Of a DNA stretch of 64,000 nt, positions 46,621 to 57,678 are shown piece after piece. The first letter of the stretch is position 1. Every line of letters starts with the position of its first letter. Source of the DNA: Bacillus sp. ZZV12-4809 (GTDB lineage Bacteria; Bacillota; Bacilli; Bacillales; Cytobacillaceae); the NCBI RefSeq assembly GCF_009849585.1, contig NZ_VCRN01000005.1:62001-126000 (forward strand). The letters run 5' to 3'. The position numbers were made by a program, and so were the translations under genes. The notes below the pieces were generated by a model, which worked only from the letters and a program-made list of their open reading frames with translations, was not told the DNA's origin and searched no databases.

Positions 46621-47358
46621 TTAGAGAACCGAATCAAGAAAATTTTTGGTTCTCTGCTCTTTTGGATTGTTAAACAAATCCTCCGGGTGTCCCACTTCAA
46701 CAATTCTGCCATCATGCATGTAGACAGCCCAGTCTGCCACTTCTCTTGCAAAGCCCATTTCATGGGTGACGACGACCATTGTCATGCCTTCAAGTGCCAG
46801 CTCCTTCATAGTGGAAAGCACTTCCCCCACAAGCTCCGGATCCAGTGCTGATGTCGGTTCATCGAAAAGCATGATATCAGGCTTCATTGCAAGCGCCCTT
46901 GCAATGGCTACACGCTGTTTTTGTCCGCCTGAAAGTTTTGATGGATATACATTCTCTTTGTCAGAAAGCCCAACTTTTTTTAATAGTTCCTGGGCATCTT
47001 TTTTCACTTGATCCTTAGGAAGCTTTTTCACATGTAAAGGTGCTTCCATCACATTTTCCAGAACAGTCATATGGGGGAATAAATGAAAGTGCTGAAAAAC
47101 CATTCCAACTTTTTCTCTTACTTTATTGAGATCATGGGTTTCTTTTTCAACCTTGTCCCCCTCAAAAATGATATTGCCGCTGTCCTTTAATTCAAGAAAG
47201 TTCAAGCAGCGGAGCAGTGTGCTTTTTCCGGATCCGCTGGCACCAATCAGGCAAACAACATCGTTTTCCTTTACTGTTATATCAATGTCTTTCAGGACAT
47301 GGAGATCCCCGAATGATTTGTTCAATTTTTCTACTTTGATCATGTACGATTCACTCAT
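46621..47358 (-). CDS. polar amino-acid ABC transporter ATPase (GlnQ type)
   Basis: A 245-residue ABC ATPase with Walker [17 protein letters not shown], the Q-loop in [16 protein letters not shown], signature [15 protein letters not shown] and Walker [14 protein letters not shown]. The length and the [14 protein letters not shown] segment place it with GlnQ/ArtP-type importers. It forms an operon with the permease (14-base gap) and binding protein upstream. The exact amino acid cannot be read from the sequence. Confidence 0.95.
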   Translation of the reverse strand: MSESYMIKVEKLNKSFGDLHVLKDIDITVKENDVVCLIGASGSGKSTLLRCLNFLELKDSGNIIFEGDKVEKETHDLNKVREKVGMVFQHFHLFPHMTVLENVMEAPLHVKKLPKDQVKKDAQELLKKVGLSDKENVYPSKLSGGQKQRVAIARALAMKPDIMLFDEPTSALDPELVGEVLSTMKELALEGMTMVVVTHEMGFAREVADWAVYMHDGRIVEVGHPEDLFNNPKEQRTKNFLDSVL

Positions 47359-47371
47359 TCCTCATTCCCCC

Positions 47372-48019
47372 TTAATCACTGCTTGCCATTTTTTTCTCAA
47401 TCATATTTACAAGGATGGAGAAAATAAGTACAAGTACTAAATAGTAAACAGCTACGATCAGCAAATAGCTCATGTAGTCATATTCATTGGAACCATATGT
47501 TGTTGCCACGTTAAAGAGCTCGTACATGCCAATGAAGGATGCAAGTGATGAATCCTTCATTGCAATGATAAACTGATTTCCAAGAGGCGGCATAGCACGG
47601 CGGAATGCCTGAGGGAGAATGATTCTTCTCATCGCAAGGCCTGCAGTCATCCCCAGTGAACGTCCCGCTTCCATTTGCCCCTTGTCGATGGATTGAATGG
47701 AGCCCCTGAAAATCTCGGCTATATAGGCACCGTTGTGAAAAGCAAGTCCCAGGACAACTGACCAAAACTGTGAAATATCCAGCGCTGTCAATCCGAAATA
47801 GAAGATGAATATCTGTACAACAAGAGGTGTTCCCCTTACAAGAAAAATATAGATGTCAGCAATCCATTCCAGAACTTTCACTCTTGATATCTTAAGAAAG
47901 GCAAAAAACAGTCCTATAAAAATAGCAATAAACACCGATACAATGGTTAATTGAAAGGTTAAGAGCATCCCCTTTAAAAATACGGGATATGTATCAATAA
48001 ACTTTGTAAATAAATCCAC
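47372..48019 (-). CDS. polar amino-acid ABC transporter permease
   Basis: A 215-residue permease with five membrane helices and the family EAA-loop region AEIFRGSIQSIDKGQMEAGRSLGM (read as EIFRGSIQSIDKGQ then EAGRSLGM), which docks on the ATPase. It belongs to the HisM/GlnP group. GTG 48019 has AAGGGGGA upstream. One permease implies a homodimeric channel. Confidence 0.95.
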   Translation of the reverse strand: MDLFTKFIDTYPVFLKGMLLTFQLTIVSVFIAIFIGLFFAFLKISRVKVLEWIADIYIFLVRGTPLVVQIFIFYFGLTALDISQFWSVVLGLAFHNGAYIAEIFRGSIQSIDKGQMEAGRSLGMTAGLAMRRIILPQAFRRAMPPLGNQFIIAMKDSSLASFIGMYELFNVATTYGSNEYDYMSYLLIVAVYYLVLVLIFSILVNMIEKKMASSD

Positions 48020-48044
48020 AAAAATCCCCCTTCAGATGGCTATT

Positions 48045-48093
48045 TCAATTTGTGTAAAAAACAAAACAGGCGAATGTCTGATACACATCCGCC
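48045..48093 (-). terminator. attenuating terminator between binding protein and permease
   Basis: GGCGGATGT / ACATTCGCC stem followed by TGTTTTGTTTTTT on the minus strand, directly after the binding-protein gene. Partial read-through would give more binding protein than permease and ATPase. Confidence 0.7.
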
Positions 48094-48100
48094 CGCAATG

Positions 48101-48883
48101 TTATTCCTTCTCAGGATCAACTGTTATATCTTCACCGATATATTTTTTGCTGATTTCTGTGAGTGTTCCATTCTCGCGAAGTGTTTCAAGAGCTTCATTC
48201 ACTTTTTCGAGCAGCTCTTTATTATCCTTTGCAACTGCAATTGCCTGCTCACTGCGGCCAAGCAGCTCTTTGCCTTCAATTTTCATTCCGGCGCCAATGG
48301 CTTCTTTGCCTGTAACAAAATCTGTGATGACTGCATCATGTTTTCCCTTGCTTAAGGCTTCCAAGGCGACAACATCACTATCATAGAATTGTATGTTATC
48401 TGTAACCTCCTCAGCATTTGATGTGTATGTAGAACCCTTAGATACTGCTATCTCCAAGCCTTCTAAGTCGGCCAGTGTCTCAACACTGCTGTCCGGACGC
48501 ACATAAATCTGCGGGCCGGAATAGTAATATGGCGTTGAAAAATTGACTGCCTTCAGACGTTCTTCAGTAATGGTGTGGCTGGCTACCGCTGCATCAAAAC
48601 GGCCTGATTTAACTCCCTCCACAATACCGCCGAACTTAAATTTATTCTGAACCGGCTCAAGCCCGAGTTCTTTTGCTACAGCCTCGGCAACATCAATATC
48701 AAACCCGCTCATGCTTCCATCATCATTTGTATAACTAAAAGGTTTAAACTCTCCCGAAGCCGCGTATGTAAATTTGTCTTCATCTACAAGATCCATTCCG
48801 TTTTTAGACGCTTCCTCTGATCCGCACGCTGCCAGTACTAATACAAAAGCAGCTGCTATGATTCCTTTTAACCAATGTCTCAC
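48101..48883 (-). CDS. amino-acid-binding lipoprotein of the ABC transporter
   Basis: A 260-residue extracytoplasmic solute-binding protein of family 3. A lipoprotein signal with lipobox LAAC (AAFVLVLAACGSEE) precedes the binding domain, whose DGSMSGFDIDVAEAVAKELG and SGRFDAAVASHTITEERLK are the ligand-binding signatures. I used GTG 48883, with AAGGGGGAA 9 bases upstream, so that the signal peptide begins at residue 1; the extension to 48940 would spoil it. It is the first gene of the operon. Confidence 0.94.
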   Translation of the reverse strand: MRHWLKGIIAAAFVLVLAACGSEEASKNGMDLVDEDKFTYAASGEFKPFSYTNDDGSMSGFDIDVAEAVAKELGLEPVQNKFKFGGIVEGVKSGRFDAAVASHTITEERLKAVNFSTPYYYSGPQIYVRPDSSVETLADLEGLEIAVSKGSTYTSNAEEVTDNIQFYDSDVVALEALSKGKHDAVITDFVTGKEAIGAGMKIEGKELLGRSEQAIAVAKDNKELLEKVNEALETLRENGTLTEISKKYIGEDITVDPEKE

Positions 48884-48930
48884 TAGTCTAAATTCCCCCT
48901 TCAGTAGCTCTCTATAATATTTGCTCTTTA

Positions 48931-48959
48931 ACTCTATCATTGATTAGGAATATTCTCAA
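48931..48959 (-). promoter_or_regulatory. sigma-A promoter of the amino-acid ABC operon
   Basis: Minus-strand TTGAGA (48954-48959) and TAGAGT (48931-48936) with a 17-base spacer, about 50 bases before the binding-protein start. Confidence 0.6.
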
Positions 48960-49190
48960 AATTCATATTTTATGATAATTCATTGTATAATTGTATATAT
49001 GCTATTCTCATTAACTGACCGTCTTTTAACTCCAACATAACTCCATATCCTTCACTATCCTTTAAATTCCTTATCTTTCGACAAACGCTATATCCATTTA
49101 TCACCATATGTATAACGTACTGCAGGATTGTCATTCTGCGGTTACCGGTACAATAGGCCTAATTGAAGATAATTTAATGTGTGCTTTTGA

Positions 49191-49376
49191 TTAATCCCTG
49201 TTCATCTTGTCGGTTGATTTCCACTCCAGGCTGTTCAGCGAACCGGGGCAGTCGGGGTAAGCCTCTGGGACGCAGGATTTTGAATAAGCTTCCATGGGTA
49301 ACTCCTCAGGAGGAAAATGACAATTCGTTTCCAAGGGTCCCTTACGTTCCGCTGCAGTCAGCACAGTACTTAATTT
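49191..49376. repeat. diverged Bacillus-type intergenic repeat
   Basis: GGTTGATTTCCACTCCAGGC at the left edge, CAGCGAACC, TAACTCCTCAGGAGG in the centre and TTACGTTCC near the right edge resemble the roughly 150-180 base repeat element widespread in Bacillus intergenic regions. The copy is diverged, and shares ATTTCCACT-CAGGC and CAGCGAACC with 28650-28832. The rest of the 48960-49411 gap shows no gene. Confidence 0.6.
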
Positions 49377-49411
49377 ACAAAAAACAACAATCCCTGGAAA
49401 ACAGCCAAAAT

Positions 49412-49447
49412 AAAAATCCCGCTGCAAATGCTGCGGGATTTTTTATT
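49412..49447 (-). terminator. terminator after engB
   Basis: AATCCCGCAGC / GCTGCGGGATT stem followed by a T-run on the minus strand, immediately after the stop. Confidence 0.88.
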
Positions 49448-50028
49448 TACATATAGCTTTTTAATGCCGACCAGGCCTTGTCTTTTCCATAACCTGTTTC
49501 CGAGGAAAACATAATGATCTGATCATTCGGATCAATATCTAATGTTTCCTTTGTAATTTTCATATGTTTTTGCCATTTGGACTTCGGAATTTTATCCGCT
49601 TTTGTGGCAATCAGTACACAAGGGATATCATAATGCTTTAAAAAGTTGTACATCATAACATCGTCACTTGTAGGAGGATGGCGCAAATCAACAATCAGCA
49701 CAACAGCTTTTAACTGTTCTCTGCTTGTTAAGTATGTTTCTATCATCTTCCCCCATGCTTCACGTTCCTTTTTAGATACCTTTGCATACCCATAGCCCGG
49801 AACATCAACAAAGTGAAGAATCTCGTTAATAAGGTAAAAGTTCAGGGTTTGTGTCTTTCCTGGCTTAGAGGATATTCTGGCAAGTCCTCTTCGATTAAGC
49901 ATTTTATTAATGAAAGAAGATTTGCCGACATTGGAACGGCCGGCAAGGGCAAATTCCGGCAAATCGCTTTCGGGATACTGATCAGGCTTGACTGCACTGA
50001 TGACTATTTCTGAGCTTACTACTTTCAT
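49447..50028 (-). CDS. engB: EngB (YsxC/YihA) ribosome-assembly GTPase
   Basis: A 193-residue TrmE-Era-type GTPase needed for 50S assembly. G1 is [12 protein letters not shown]2/G3 include KTQTLNFY and [12 protein letters not shown]4 is ATKADK and G5 is FSSETG. Its ATG overlaps the lonA stop by four bases, indicating coupled expression with the protease operon, as in B. subtilis (ysxC after lonA). Confidence 0.96.
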   Translation of the reverse strand: MKVVSSEIVISAVKPDQYPESDLPEFALAGRSNVGKSSFINKMLNRRGLARISSKPGKTQTLNFYLINEILHFVDVPGYGYAKVSKKEREAWGKMIETYLTSREQLKAVVLIVDLRHPPTSDDVMMYNFLKHYDIPCVLIATKADKIPKSKWQKHMKITKETLDIDPNDQIIMFSSETGYGKDKAWSALKSYM

Positions 50029-52352
50029 GCTTGTGCACCGCCATTCAGGGCATGTTTCAAGACTTCGTCCACATGTGATACCAGAACGAAATCAAGCTCT
50101 TCCCTGATGCTTTCAGGGATATCTTCAATGTCCTTTTCATTATCTTTAGGGAGGATGATCTTCGTCAATCCTGCACGATGGGCACTTAAAGATTTCTCTT
50201 TCAAACCGCCAATCGGAAGCACCCGGCCTCTTAATGTAATTTCCCCTGTCATCCCCACTTCTTTACGGATTGGTTTTCCTGACAGAGCAGAAACTAGGGC
50301 AGTTGTAATGGTTATTCCGGCAGATGGGCCGTCTTTCGGGACAGCCCCTTCTGGAACATGAATATGAATGTCATGCTTTTCATGGAAATTCTCATCAATG
50401 CCCAGTTCTTTCGCTTTTGAACGAACATAACTGAATGCCGCTTGAGCAGACTCTTTCATCACATCCCCCAGTTTGCCTGTAAGAACGAGCTTTCCTTTTC
50501 CGGGAGAAAGGGATACTTCAATTTGAAGGGTATCCCCGCCAACTGTTGTATAAGCCAGTCCTGTCGCAACACCAACCTGGTCTTCAAGCTCCGCCTGACC
50601 GTATCGGTATTTTGGCTTTCCAAGAAACTCTTCAGTATTTTTACCATTTACAATTACCTTCTTCTTTTCGCCGGATACGATAATTTTAGCCGTTTTTCTG
50701 CAGATAGTAGCCAGCTGGCGCTCCAAGCCCCGTACTCCTGCTTCGCGAGTATAATAGCGGACAACTTTCTGCAGCCCGTCCTCCCGAATCTGCAGCTGGG
50801 ATTTGGAAAGTCCATGTTCTTTGATTTGCTTTGGCAGAAGGTGGTCTTTAGCTATATGAATCTTCTCCTGCTCTGTATAACCTGCTATCGTGATAACTTC
50901 CATTCTGTCCAGCAGCGGTCCAGGGATCGTGCTAAGATTATTGGCAGTTGCTATAAACATGACCTTCGACAGATCATAGGTTTCTTCAATATAATGATCA
51001 CTAAAATTATGGTTTTGCTCAGGGTCTAAAACCTCCAGCATTGCAGATGAAGGATCCCCTCGGAAGTCTGAGGACATTTTATCGATTTCATCTAGCAGGA
51101 ATACAGGGTTGATTGTCCCTGCCTTTTTCATGCCCTGAATGATGCGGCCAGGCATGGCCCCAACATATGTCCTTCTATGTCCCCGAATCTCAGACTCATC
51201 CCGGACTCCGCCGAGGGATACACGGACGAAATTCCTGTTTAGCGATGATGCAATCGAACGTGCAAGACTTGTTTTACCAACACCAGGAGGCCCTGAAAGA
51301 CATAGGATTGGGCCTTTAAGGGAGTTCGTCAGCTTTTGCACTGCAAGGTACTCTAAAACCCGTTCCTTTACTTTTTCCAGGCCATAATGGTCTTCATTCA
51401 GGATTCTCTCAGCCTTCAGAATATCCAGATCATCTTCTGTTGACTTCGACCATGGCAATGTGACAAGCCACTCAATATAATTGCGGATTACCGCGCTTTC
51501 AGCTGAACTGGATGGAACCTTTTCATAGCGGTCAAGTTCTTTTAATGCGGTAAGCTGGACATGCTCAGGCATGCCGGCATTTTCAATTTTTTCCGTCAGC
51601 TCGGCAATTTCTCCTGTCTTGCCTTCCTTATCTCCCAGTTCTTTTTGGATTGCCTTCATTTGTTCACGCAAATAATATTCCTTCTGCGTCCGTTCCATTG
51701 ATTTTTTCACACGCTGGCCGATCTTTTTCTCAAGGTTCAATACTTCTTTTTCATTATGGATGATTTCAATAACCTGATTCATGCGCTCTTTTACATCAAT
51801 GGTTTCAAGAATCTCCTGTTTTTCCTTCAGCTTTAAAGGCAAGTGGGAAGAAATAATATCGGCCATGCGCCCCGGCTCTTCTATATCTGCTACAGAAGAG
51901 TACGTTTCGGCTGATATTTTCTTCGATACCTTTATGTATTGCTCAAAATACTCTAGCATAGTCCTCATCAGTGCCTGATCCTCAACGTCCTTTGTCTCAG
52001 GATCATCAAAAGCCTTCACACTAACAGAATAATGTTCAGTTTCGTCCTGAAAATCAATGATTTCCGCTCTCTTTAGCCCTTCAACAAGAACACGGATCGT
52101 ACCGTTTGGAAGCTTGAGCATCTGCTTGACACGTGTTAGCGTGCCCATTCCATATAGATCATCTTCTGATGGTTCATCTATAGATATATCCTTTTGTGTT
52201 GTTAAGAATATTAAATGGTCATCTACCATTGCTTTTTCCAGAGCCTGAACCGATTTCTCACGGCCTACATCCAAGTGCAGAACCATGGTCGGATATACAA
52301 GCAAGCCCCGAAGCGGCAGGAGGGGGACGATGATTTCTTTCTTTTTCGCCAT
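50025..52352 (-). CDS. lonA: ATP-dependent protease LonA
   Basis: A 775-residue cytoplasmic Lon protease. The order is N-terminal substrate-binding domain (1-200), coiled-coil, AAA+ module with Walker [15 protein letters not shown] and Walker [12 protein letters not shown], and a C-terminal serine-lysine protease domain with the catalytic Ser in [10 protein letters not shown] and Lys in [21 protein letters not shown] precedes ATG 52352. Confidence 0.97.
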   Translation of the reverse strand: MAKKKEIIVPLLPLRGLLVYPTMVLHLDVGREKSVQALEKAMVDDHLIFLTTQKDISIDEPSEDDLYGMGTLTRVKQMLKLPNGTIRVLVEGLKRAEIIDFQDETEHYSVSVKAFDDPETKDVEDQALMRTMLEYFEQYIKVSKKISAETYSSVADIEEPGRMADIISSHLPLKLKEKQEILETIDVKERMNQVIEIIHNEKEVLNLEKKIGQRVKKSMERTQKEYYLREQMKAIQKELGDKEGKTGEIAELTEKIENAGMPEHVQLTALKELDRYEKVPSSSAESAVIRNYIEWLVTLPWSKSTEDDLDILKAERILNEDHYGLEKVKERVLEYLAVQKLTNSLKGPILCLSGPPGVGKTSLARSIASSLNRNFVRVSLGGVRDESEIRGHRRTYVGAMPGRIIQGMKKAGTINPVFLLDEIDKMSSDFRGDPSSAMLEVLDPEQNHNFSDHYIEETYDLSKVMFIATANNLSTIPGPLLDRMEVITIAGYTEQEKIHIAKDHLLPKQIKEHGLSKSQLQIREDGLQKVVRYYTREAGVRGLERQLATICRKTAKIIVSGEKKKVIVNGKNTEEFLGKPKYRYGQAELEDQVGVATGLAYTTVGGDTLQIEVSLSPGKGKLVLTGKLGDVMKESAQAAFSYVRSKAKELGIDENFHEKHDIHIHVPEGAVPKDGPSAGITITTALVSALSGKPIRKEVGMTGEITLRGRVLPIGGLKEKSLSAHRAGLTKIILPKDNEKDIEDIPESIREELDFVLVSHVDEVLKHALNGGAQA

Positions 52353-52413
52353 TCCATTGCACCTCCAAAATGCATCTTTTTAGCCCCATTATTGCTAATA
52401 ATTTCTTTGTACA

Positions 52414-52442
52414 ATTCTATCGTATTTAAATAGCAGTGTCTA
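52414..52442 (-). promoter_or_regulatory. sigma-A promoter of lonA
   Basis: Minus-strand TAGACA (52437-52442) and TAGAAT (52414-52419) with a 17-base spacer, about 60 bases upstream of lonA. I saw no CtsR heptad repeat (GGTCAAA) nearby. Confidence 0.6.
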
Positions 52443-52519
52443 TTAAAGAGAAACAGCCGAAAGCCGTCTTTCAATGATATTCATTTATAATTACACTTTA
52501 TCCTTCTTTACGCAAATAA

Positions 52520-52556
52520 AACTTCGGTTTGTAGCCTAAACTGCAAACCGAAGTTT
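52520..52556 (-). terminator. terminator after lonB
   Basis: A perfect AACTTCGGTTTG / CAAACCGAAGTT stem followed by TTATTTG on the minus strand, about 65 bases after lonB. Confidence 0.8.
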
Positions 52557-52621
52557 CTGACCGCGATTAGCGGGAGGCGTTTATACAGCAGGTTTCCAGA
52601 GACTGCAAACCGGGCCACAAA

Positions 52622-54289
52622 TCATATGCTTTCTTTTTTCTGTAATTCGATTGACGCAGGTATAGCCTGCTCTTTGAGATACTCTTTTTGCAGCGCTGCC
52701 TCAAATACTTCATTCAAATGAGATACAGGGATAATCTTGATTCCTGTTATCTCCTTTAAGATGGATTGCATATTTTCTTTTGGGATAATCACTGTCTTTG
52801 CTCCAGCCTTTTTGGCGGCCTTTACCTTTGGATATACGCCTCCAATTGGCTTTACATACCCATGAATGCTGATTTCCCCTGTCATAGCTACAGTATTGTC
52901 AACTGGCCGTTTATAAATGGCAGAGTAAATTCCTGTCGCCATGGCAATGCCTGCAGAAGGACCGTCAATTGGAACTCCGCCAGGGAAGTTGACATGAATA
53001 TCATATTCGTCAGCCGGGACGCCCATTGATCTCAGAACTGTTATAACATTCTCAATGGAACCCCTGGCCATACTTTTCCTTCGAATTGACTTTCCTTGTC
53101 CGCCGATGCTCTCTTCTTCCACTATGCCTGTTATATTAATGCTGCCCTTCTCTTTTGCAGGAATCACAGTCACTTCGATATCAAGCAAGGCACCTGTGTT
53201 AGGCCCGTATACCGCAAGCCCGTTAACAAGGCCTACAGCAGCATGGGAATTGATTTTCCTCTCCATTCTCGGTGAAAGCTGACTCGATTGGACGACCCAC
53301 TCAATATCTTCATCCTTTATGTAATCACGGTCCTCAGTGATGGCTAAACCAGCAGAGATTTGAATCATATTGACCGCTTCGCGCCCATTTCTCGCATAAT
53401 TAGCAAGTATGCCAAGCCCATTCTCACTAATAGTAAGATTGACCTTTTCCGCAGCCTTTCCAGCTACAGCTATTATTTCTTCTTCCGATAACTCCCTGAA
53501 AAATACCTCCATGCACCTGGAACGAATGGCAGGAGGAATTTCATTAGGAGTTCTGGTAGTTGCTCCGATCAGGCGGAAGTCAGCCGGCAGACCATTTTTA
53601 AAAATATCATGAATATGGGTTGGTATTTGAGTGTTTTCTTCATTATAATAAGCGCTCTCCAAAAATACTTTCCTGTCTTCAAGCACTTTCAGAAGCTTAT
53701 TCATCTGAATGGGATGAAGCTCACCGATTTCATCAATAAAAAGCACGCCTCCATGTGCATTTGTAACAGCCCCCTGTTTAGGCTGCGGAATTCCTGCCTG
53801 TCCCATTGCCCCTGCTCCCTGATAGATAGGATCATGCACAGAACCTATCAAAGGATCGGCAATACCCCTCTCATCAAACCTCGCCGTAGTGGCATCCAGT
53901 TCGACAAAGACAGAAGCTGCCTTAAAAGGTGATTTTGCATTTTTCTTGGCTTCTTCCAGAACCAATCTGGCTGCTGCCGTTTTTCCGACGCCCGGTGGAC
54001 CATAAATAATAACATGCTGAGGATTGGGTCCGCACAATGCTGCTTTCAGAGACTTAATTCCGTCTTCCTGCCCCACAATGTCCGCAAAGCTGGATGGACG
54101 AACTTTTTCTGATAAAGGTTCAGTTAAAGAAATAGAACGCATCTTTTTTAATACATCCATTTCCTTCCTTGATTCACGGTCAATAGAAACTTTTTGTGTC
54201 CGCTGGCTCTTAAGCAAATTCCAAAAGTAAAGCCCAATGACAATTCCAAAAAATAATTGGATAAATAAAGCGATCCCCGTCCAACTCAT
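52622..54289 (-). CDS. lonB: LonB, membrane-tethered Lon-like protease
   Basis: A 555-residue protease with one N-terminal transmembrane helix (about residues 4-22, TGIALFIQLFFGIVIGLYF), an AAA+ module (Walker [15 protein letters not shown], Walker B GVLFIDEIGEL) and a Lon protease domain (Ser in PIDGPSAGIAMAT, Lys in GGVYPKVKAAKKAG). In B. subtilis LonB is forespore-expressed under sigma-F. I chose ATG 54289 with GGAGGGA 5 bases upstream; the 50-residue upstream extension is not conserved-looking and has no ribosome site. Confidence 0.95.
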   Translation of the reverse strand: MSWTGIALFIQLFFGIVIGLYFWNLLKSQRTQKVSIDRESRKEMDVLKKMRSISLTEPLSEKVRPSSFADIVGQEDGIKSLKAALCGPNPQHVIIYGPPGVGKTAAARLVLEEAKKNAKSPFKAASVFVELDATTARFDERGIADPLIGSVHDPIYQGAGAMGQAGIPQPKQGAVTNAHGGVLFIDEIGELHPIQMNKLLKVLEDRKVFLESAYYNEENTQIPTHIHDIFKNGLPADFRLIGATTRTPNEIPPAIRSRCMEVFFRELSEEEIIAVAGKAAEKVNLTISENGLGILANYARNGREAVNMIQISAGLAITEDRDYIKDEDIEWVVQSSQLSPRMERKINSHAAVGLVNGLAVYGPNTGALLDIEVTVIPAKEKGSINITGIVEEESIGGQGKSIRRKSMARGSIENVITVLRSMGVPADEYDIHVNFPGGVPIDGPSAGIAMATGIYSAIYKRPVDNTVAMTGEISIHGYVKPIGGVYPKVKAAKKAGAKTVIIPKENMQSILKEITGIKIIPVSHLNEVFEAALQKEYLKEQAIPASIELQKKESI

Positions 54290-54446
54290 TGTGTTCCCTC
54301 CTGCATTAATTGTTCTCCTTAATAATGCTAGTATCTCCCTGAGTGAGTTGGAATAAACAAGGAATTCATTTAAAAGTAAGGCAAGTAATAGGGGCCGAAA
54401 GGCGCAAAAAAATGGCCATGCCCCCTGGGGACTGGCCATTTTTCAC

Positions 54447-55712
54447 TTACGCCGAAGTCTTGCGCTCTTCTTCTACAACTGTTCCGTCCTCCAGTACAAG
54501 CTTAGGAGAACCGTTATCTATAACCGTTTCTTTCGTAATAATGCACTTTTTAATATCTTCGCGAGAAGGAAGATCAAACATTACATCCAGCATAATTCCT
54601 TCAATAATAGAGCGCAGTCCGCGGGCACCAGTTTTTCTTTCAATTGCCTTTTTAGCAATTTCCTCAAGTGCGCCTTCTTCGAACTCAAGCTCAACATCAT
54701 CGAGTTCAAGCATTTTCTGGTATTGTTTGACAAGAGCATTTTTAGGTTTGGTTAAAATCTCAATTAACGCCGCTTCATCAAGCTGGGAAAGGCTTGCAAT
54801 AACTGGAAGACGTCCAATAAATTCAGGGATTAAGCCAAATTTCAGCAAGTCTTCAGGAAGTACTTTTGCAAGAAGATCCTTTGGTTCGATTTCTTTTTGG
54901 TTCTGGTCGGAACCAAAGCCAATTACCTTTTGGCCCAGACGGCGTTTAATAATTTGCTCAATGCCATCGAAGGCACCGCCGCAAATAAATAGGATATTAG
55001 TCGTGTCTATTTGGATAAATTCCTGATGAGGATGTTTGCGGCCGCCTTGTGGCGGTACACTTGCAACTGTTCCTTCAAGAATTTTCAACAGTGCCTGCTG
55101 TACACCTTCACCTGATACATCACGAGTGATGGACGGATTTTCCGACTTACGCGCAACTTTATCAATCTCATCAATATAAATGATTCCTTTTTCTGCCTTT
55201 TCCACATCATAATCTGCTGCCTGAATAAGCTTTAGGAGGATATTTTCCACATCTTCTCCGACATATCCTGCTTCAGTCAATGATGTTGCGTCTGCAATTG
55301 CAAATGGAACATTAAGAATACGGGCCAATGTCTGCGCCAGTAAGGTTTTACCGCTTCCTGTCGGACCGATCATGGCAATATTACTTTTTGATAGTTCTAC
55401 TTCATCAATCTTGCTATTGGAATTGATGCGCTTATAATGATTGTATACCGCAACTGACAGCGATTTCTTTGCCTGCTCCTGGCCAATTACGTACTCATCC
55501 AGAATATCTCGGATTTCAGCCGGCTTTGGCACATCTTTAAACTCCACTTCTTCTTCTGTACCAAGTTCTTCTTCCACAATTTCAGTGCAAAGCTCAATAC
55601 ACTCATCACATATATATACTCCAGGTCCAGCAACAAGTTTACGGACCTGATCCTGTGTCTTGCCACAGAAAGAACACTTCAATTGCCCTTTTTCGTCATT
55701 AAATTTAAACAA
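54447..55712 (-). CDS. clpX: ClpX, unfoldase subunit of ClpXP
   Basis: A 421-residue AAA+ unfoldase that feeds ClpP. The N-terminal zinc-binding domain has CSFCGK and CDECIELC. Walker A is [12 protein letters not shown], Walker B is [10 protein letters not shown], the RKH pore loop GGRKHPHQ and the ClpP-docking IGF loop KVIGFGSD are present. I chose TTG 55712, with GGGGTGA 5 bases upstream; the result begins [12 protein letters not shown] as in B. subtilis (420 residues). The 9-residue extension to 55739 is not family-like. Confidence 0.96.
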   Translation of the reverse strand: MFKFNDEKGQLKCSFCGKTQDQVRKLVAGPGVYICDECIELCTEIVEEELGTEEEVEFKDVPKPAEIRDILDEYVIGQEQAKKSLSVAVYNHYKRINSNSKIDEVELSKSNIAMIGPTGSGKTLLAQTLARILNVPFAIADATSLTEAGYVGEDVENILLKLIQAADYDVEKAEKGIIYIDEIDKVARKSENPSITRDVSGEGVQQALLKILEGTVASVPPQGGRKHPHQEFIQIDTTNILFICGGAFDGIEQIIKRRLGQKVIGFGSDQNQKEIEPKDLLAKVLPEDLLKFGLIPEFIGRLPVIASLSQLDEAALIEILTKPKNALVKQYQKMLELDDVELEFEEGALEEIAKKAIERKTGARGLRSIIEGIMLDVMFDLPSREDIKKCIITKETVIDNGSPKLVLEDGTVVEEERKTSA

Positions 55713-55739
55713 ATCCTTCACCCCTTGAAAAAACTTCAA

Positions 55740-56187
55740 AACGATATATTAAGCTTGCGGAATCACATGCAAATAGTTCTTTATTCAGCCATAGAAAGGT
55801 TGTGAATTAAGGCGGGCACTATGTCATTGCACGTGCGCACAGGCCGCTTTAATCATTTACACTTTCGTAAAAATCAAAACCTTCAGCAGTTATGTATTGC
55901 ATTGTAACACATTTTTACAGTGGACAGGAAATGATAACTCTTAAAACATTTCAATTATGTATGGAGCAGCATGTAATAAATTTCCGCAAAGAAAAACAGG
56001 CTGAATTGTATATGTACTTTCATAAGCTTAACCAAAAATGGCTAAATTAAGTCGGTCCCCTGGACCGATTATTAAATTATCTATTTATATGTATTTGTAT
56101 TCCTGTCCATGTCCATTATGCAGTAAAACTTTTTCACCAGGCAAAAGATACAAGGGAGATTTTCATTATGTATGGTCTTGATGGTAT
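55740..56187. other. intergenic gap between tig and clpX, no gene seen
   Basis: About 450 bases without a supported gene. It should contain the clpX promoter; the best candidate is minus-strand TTGCAT (55767-55772) and ATATAT (55744-55749), 17 bases apart, which is weak. A perfect small palindrome CGGTCC-CCT-GGACCG lies at 56052-56066 without a T-run. Confidence 0.5.
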
Positions 56188-56220
56188 AAAACAAGGCACG
56201 ATAAACTCGCGCCTTGTTTA
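56188..56220 (-). terminator. terminator after tig
   Basis: AAACAAGGC / GCCTTGTTT perfect stem followed by TATACC on the minus strand, 13 bases after the tig stop. Confidence 0.78.
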
Positions 56221-56232
56221 CTACTACTTCTA

Positions 56233-57519
56233 TTATGCAACAGTTTTGCTGTTTTCCACAAGGAAATCTACTGCTTTTTTAATTTGAAGATCTGCTTTTA
56301 GGCCTTCAAGGCTTCCAAGAGCTTGTGTGATCTGGTCAGCAGACATGTTGTACATTTCTGCCATTTTGTTAAGTTCTTCTGTAACTTCTTCATCGCTTAC
56401 TTCGATGTTTTCAGCTTTTGCGATTGCTTCAAGAGTCAAATTAACGCGGACGCGCTTTTCAGCTTCCTCTTTCATTTGCTCGCGAAGGGCCGCTTCATCC
56501 TGTCCGGAGAACTGGAAGTATAGTTCAAGGTTCATACCTTGCATTTGCAGACGCTGTTCGAACTCCTGCATCATGCGGTTAACTTCAGTTTCAACCATTG
56601 CAGCCGGGATTTCCATTTCTGCATTAGCAGCTGCTGCTTCAACAACAGTGTCGCGGACATGGTGCTCAGCTTCATGCTTCTTGCTTTCTTCTAAGCGAGT
56701 TTTTATTTTTTCTTTTAGTGCATCCAAAGTTTCCACTTCTTCGTCAGCATCTTTAGCAAACTCATCATCCAGCTCAGGAAGCTGTTTTGTTTTGATTTCA
56801 TGTACAGTTACTTTGAAAGTTGCAGGCTTGCCAGCAAGCTCAGCAGCATGGTATTCCTCAGGGAAAGAAACTTCAACATCCTTAGATTCTCCGGCAGCAG
56901 CACCAATCAGCTGCTCTTCAAATCCAGGGATGAATTGTCCTGAACCAAGTTCTAAAGAATAGTTTTCAGCTTTTCCGCCTTCGAACGCTTCGCCATCAAC
57001 GAATCCTTCAAAGTCCATAACAACTGTGTCGCCATTTTCAGCTTTTCCATCTTCTTTAACGGCAAGTTCAGCTTGTCTTTCCTGAAGTGAAGCAAGCTCT
57101 TTGTTCACATCTTCTTCTGTTACTTCTGTTTCAAGTGGCTTTACTTCAAGAGCTTTGTATTCGCCAAGCTTTACTTCAGGCTTAACAGTAACTGTAGCTT
57201 TGAAAATAAGGCTTTTTCCTTTTTCAATCTGTTCAACATCGATTTCAGGGCGATCCACAGGCTCAATGCCAGTCTCATCGATTGCATTAGCATAAGCTTC
57301 AGGAAGAAGATAATCCACTGCATCCTGGTATAAAGATTCTACTCCGAAACGCTTTTCAAACATTCCGCGAGGCATTTTCCCTTTACGGAACCCAGGTACA
57401 TTTACTTGCTTTACTACTTTTTTGAATGCAGCGTCCAAACCTTCAGTTACTTTCTCTGCATCTACTTCAATTGTAAGAACCCCGCGGTTCCCTTCTAACT
57501 TTTCAAATTTAGCAGACAT
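56233..57519 (-). CDS. tig: trigger factor Tig
   Basis: A 428-residue ribosome-bound chaperone and prolyl isomerase. The ribosome-docking loop is [18 protein letters not shown], the FKBP domain (about 160-245) contains [20 protein letters not shown] and [15 protein letters not shown], and the rest is the helical C-terminal domain. TTGGAGGG precedes ATG 57519. Confidence 0.97.
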   Translation of the reverse strand: MSAKFEKLEGNRGVLTIEVDAEKVTEGLDAAFKKVVKQVNVPGFRKGKMPRGMFEKRFGVESLYQDAVDYLLPEAYANAIDETGIEPVDRPEIDVEQIEKGKSLIFKATVTVKPEVKLGEYKALEVKPLETEVTEEDVNKELASLQERQAELAVKEDGKAENGDTVVMDFEGFVDGEAFEGGKAENYSLELGSGQFIPGFEEQLIGAAAGESKDVEVSFPEEYHAAELAGKPATFKVTVHEIKTKQLPELDDEFAKDADEEVETLDALKEKIKTRLEESKKHEAEHHVRDTVVEAAAANAEMEIPAAMVETEVNRMMQEFEQRLQMQGMNLELYFQFSGQDEAALREQMKEEAEKRVRVNLTLEAIAKAENIEVSDEEVTEELNKMAEMYNMSADQITQALGSLEGLKADLQIKKAVDFLVENSKTVA

Positions 57520-57641
57520 ACAATCTTTCCCTCCAAAAATCTATTATCATTTCATTCATGACAGAATGTTATGAATATCTCTTGTTTTCAAGCCATATTC
57601 ATTTAATAACAATGTATATATACACATAATACAACCATTAT

Positions 57642-57669
57642 ATTATAACATACACTCTCCGTCTTTCAA
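57642..57669 (-). promoter_or_regulatory. sigma-A promoter of tig
   Basis: Minus-strand TTGAAA (57664-57669) and a consensus TATAAT (57642-57647) with a 16-base spacer. The leader of about 110 bases is AT-rich. Confidence 0.7.
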
Positions 57670-57678
57670 CATTGAAGG

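Noticed and set aside
49181-49456. 91-residue plus-strand and 78-residue minus-strand frames
   Set aside because: They lie in the diverged intergenic repeat and the engB terminator, have no ribosome site, and do not read like protein.
56052-56066. Perfect palindrome CGGTCC-CCT-GGACCG as an operator
   Set aside because: It is short, isolated, far from any predicted promoter and lacks a T-run, so no function can be supported.
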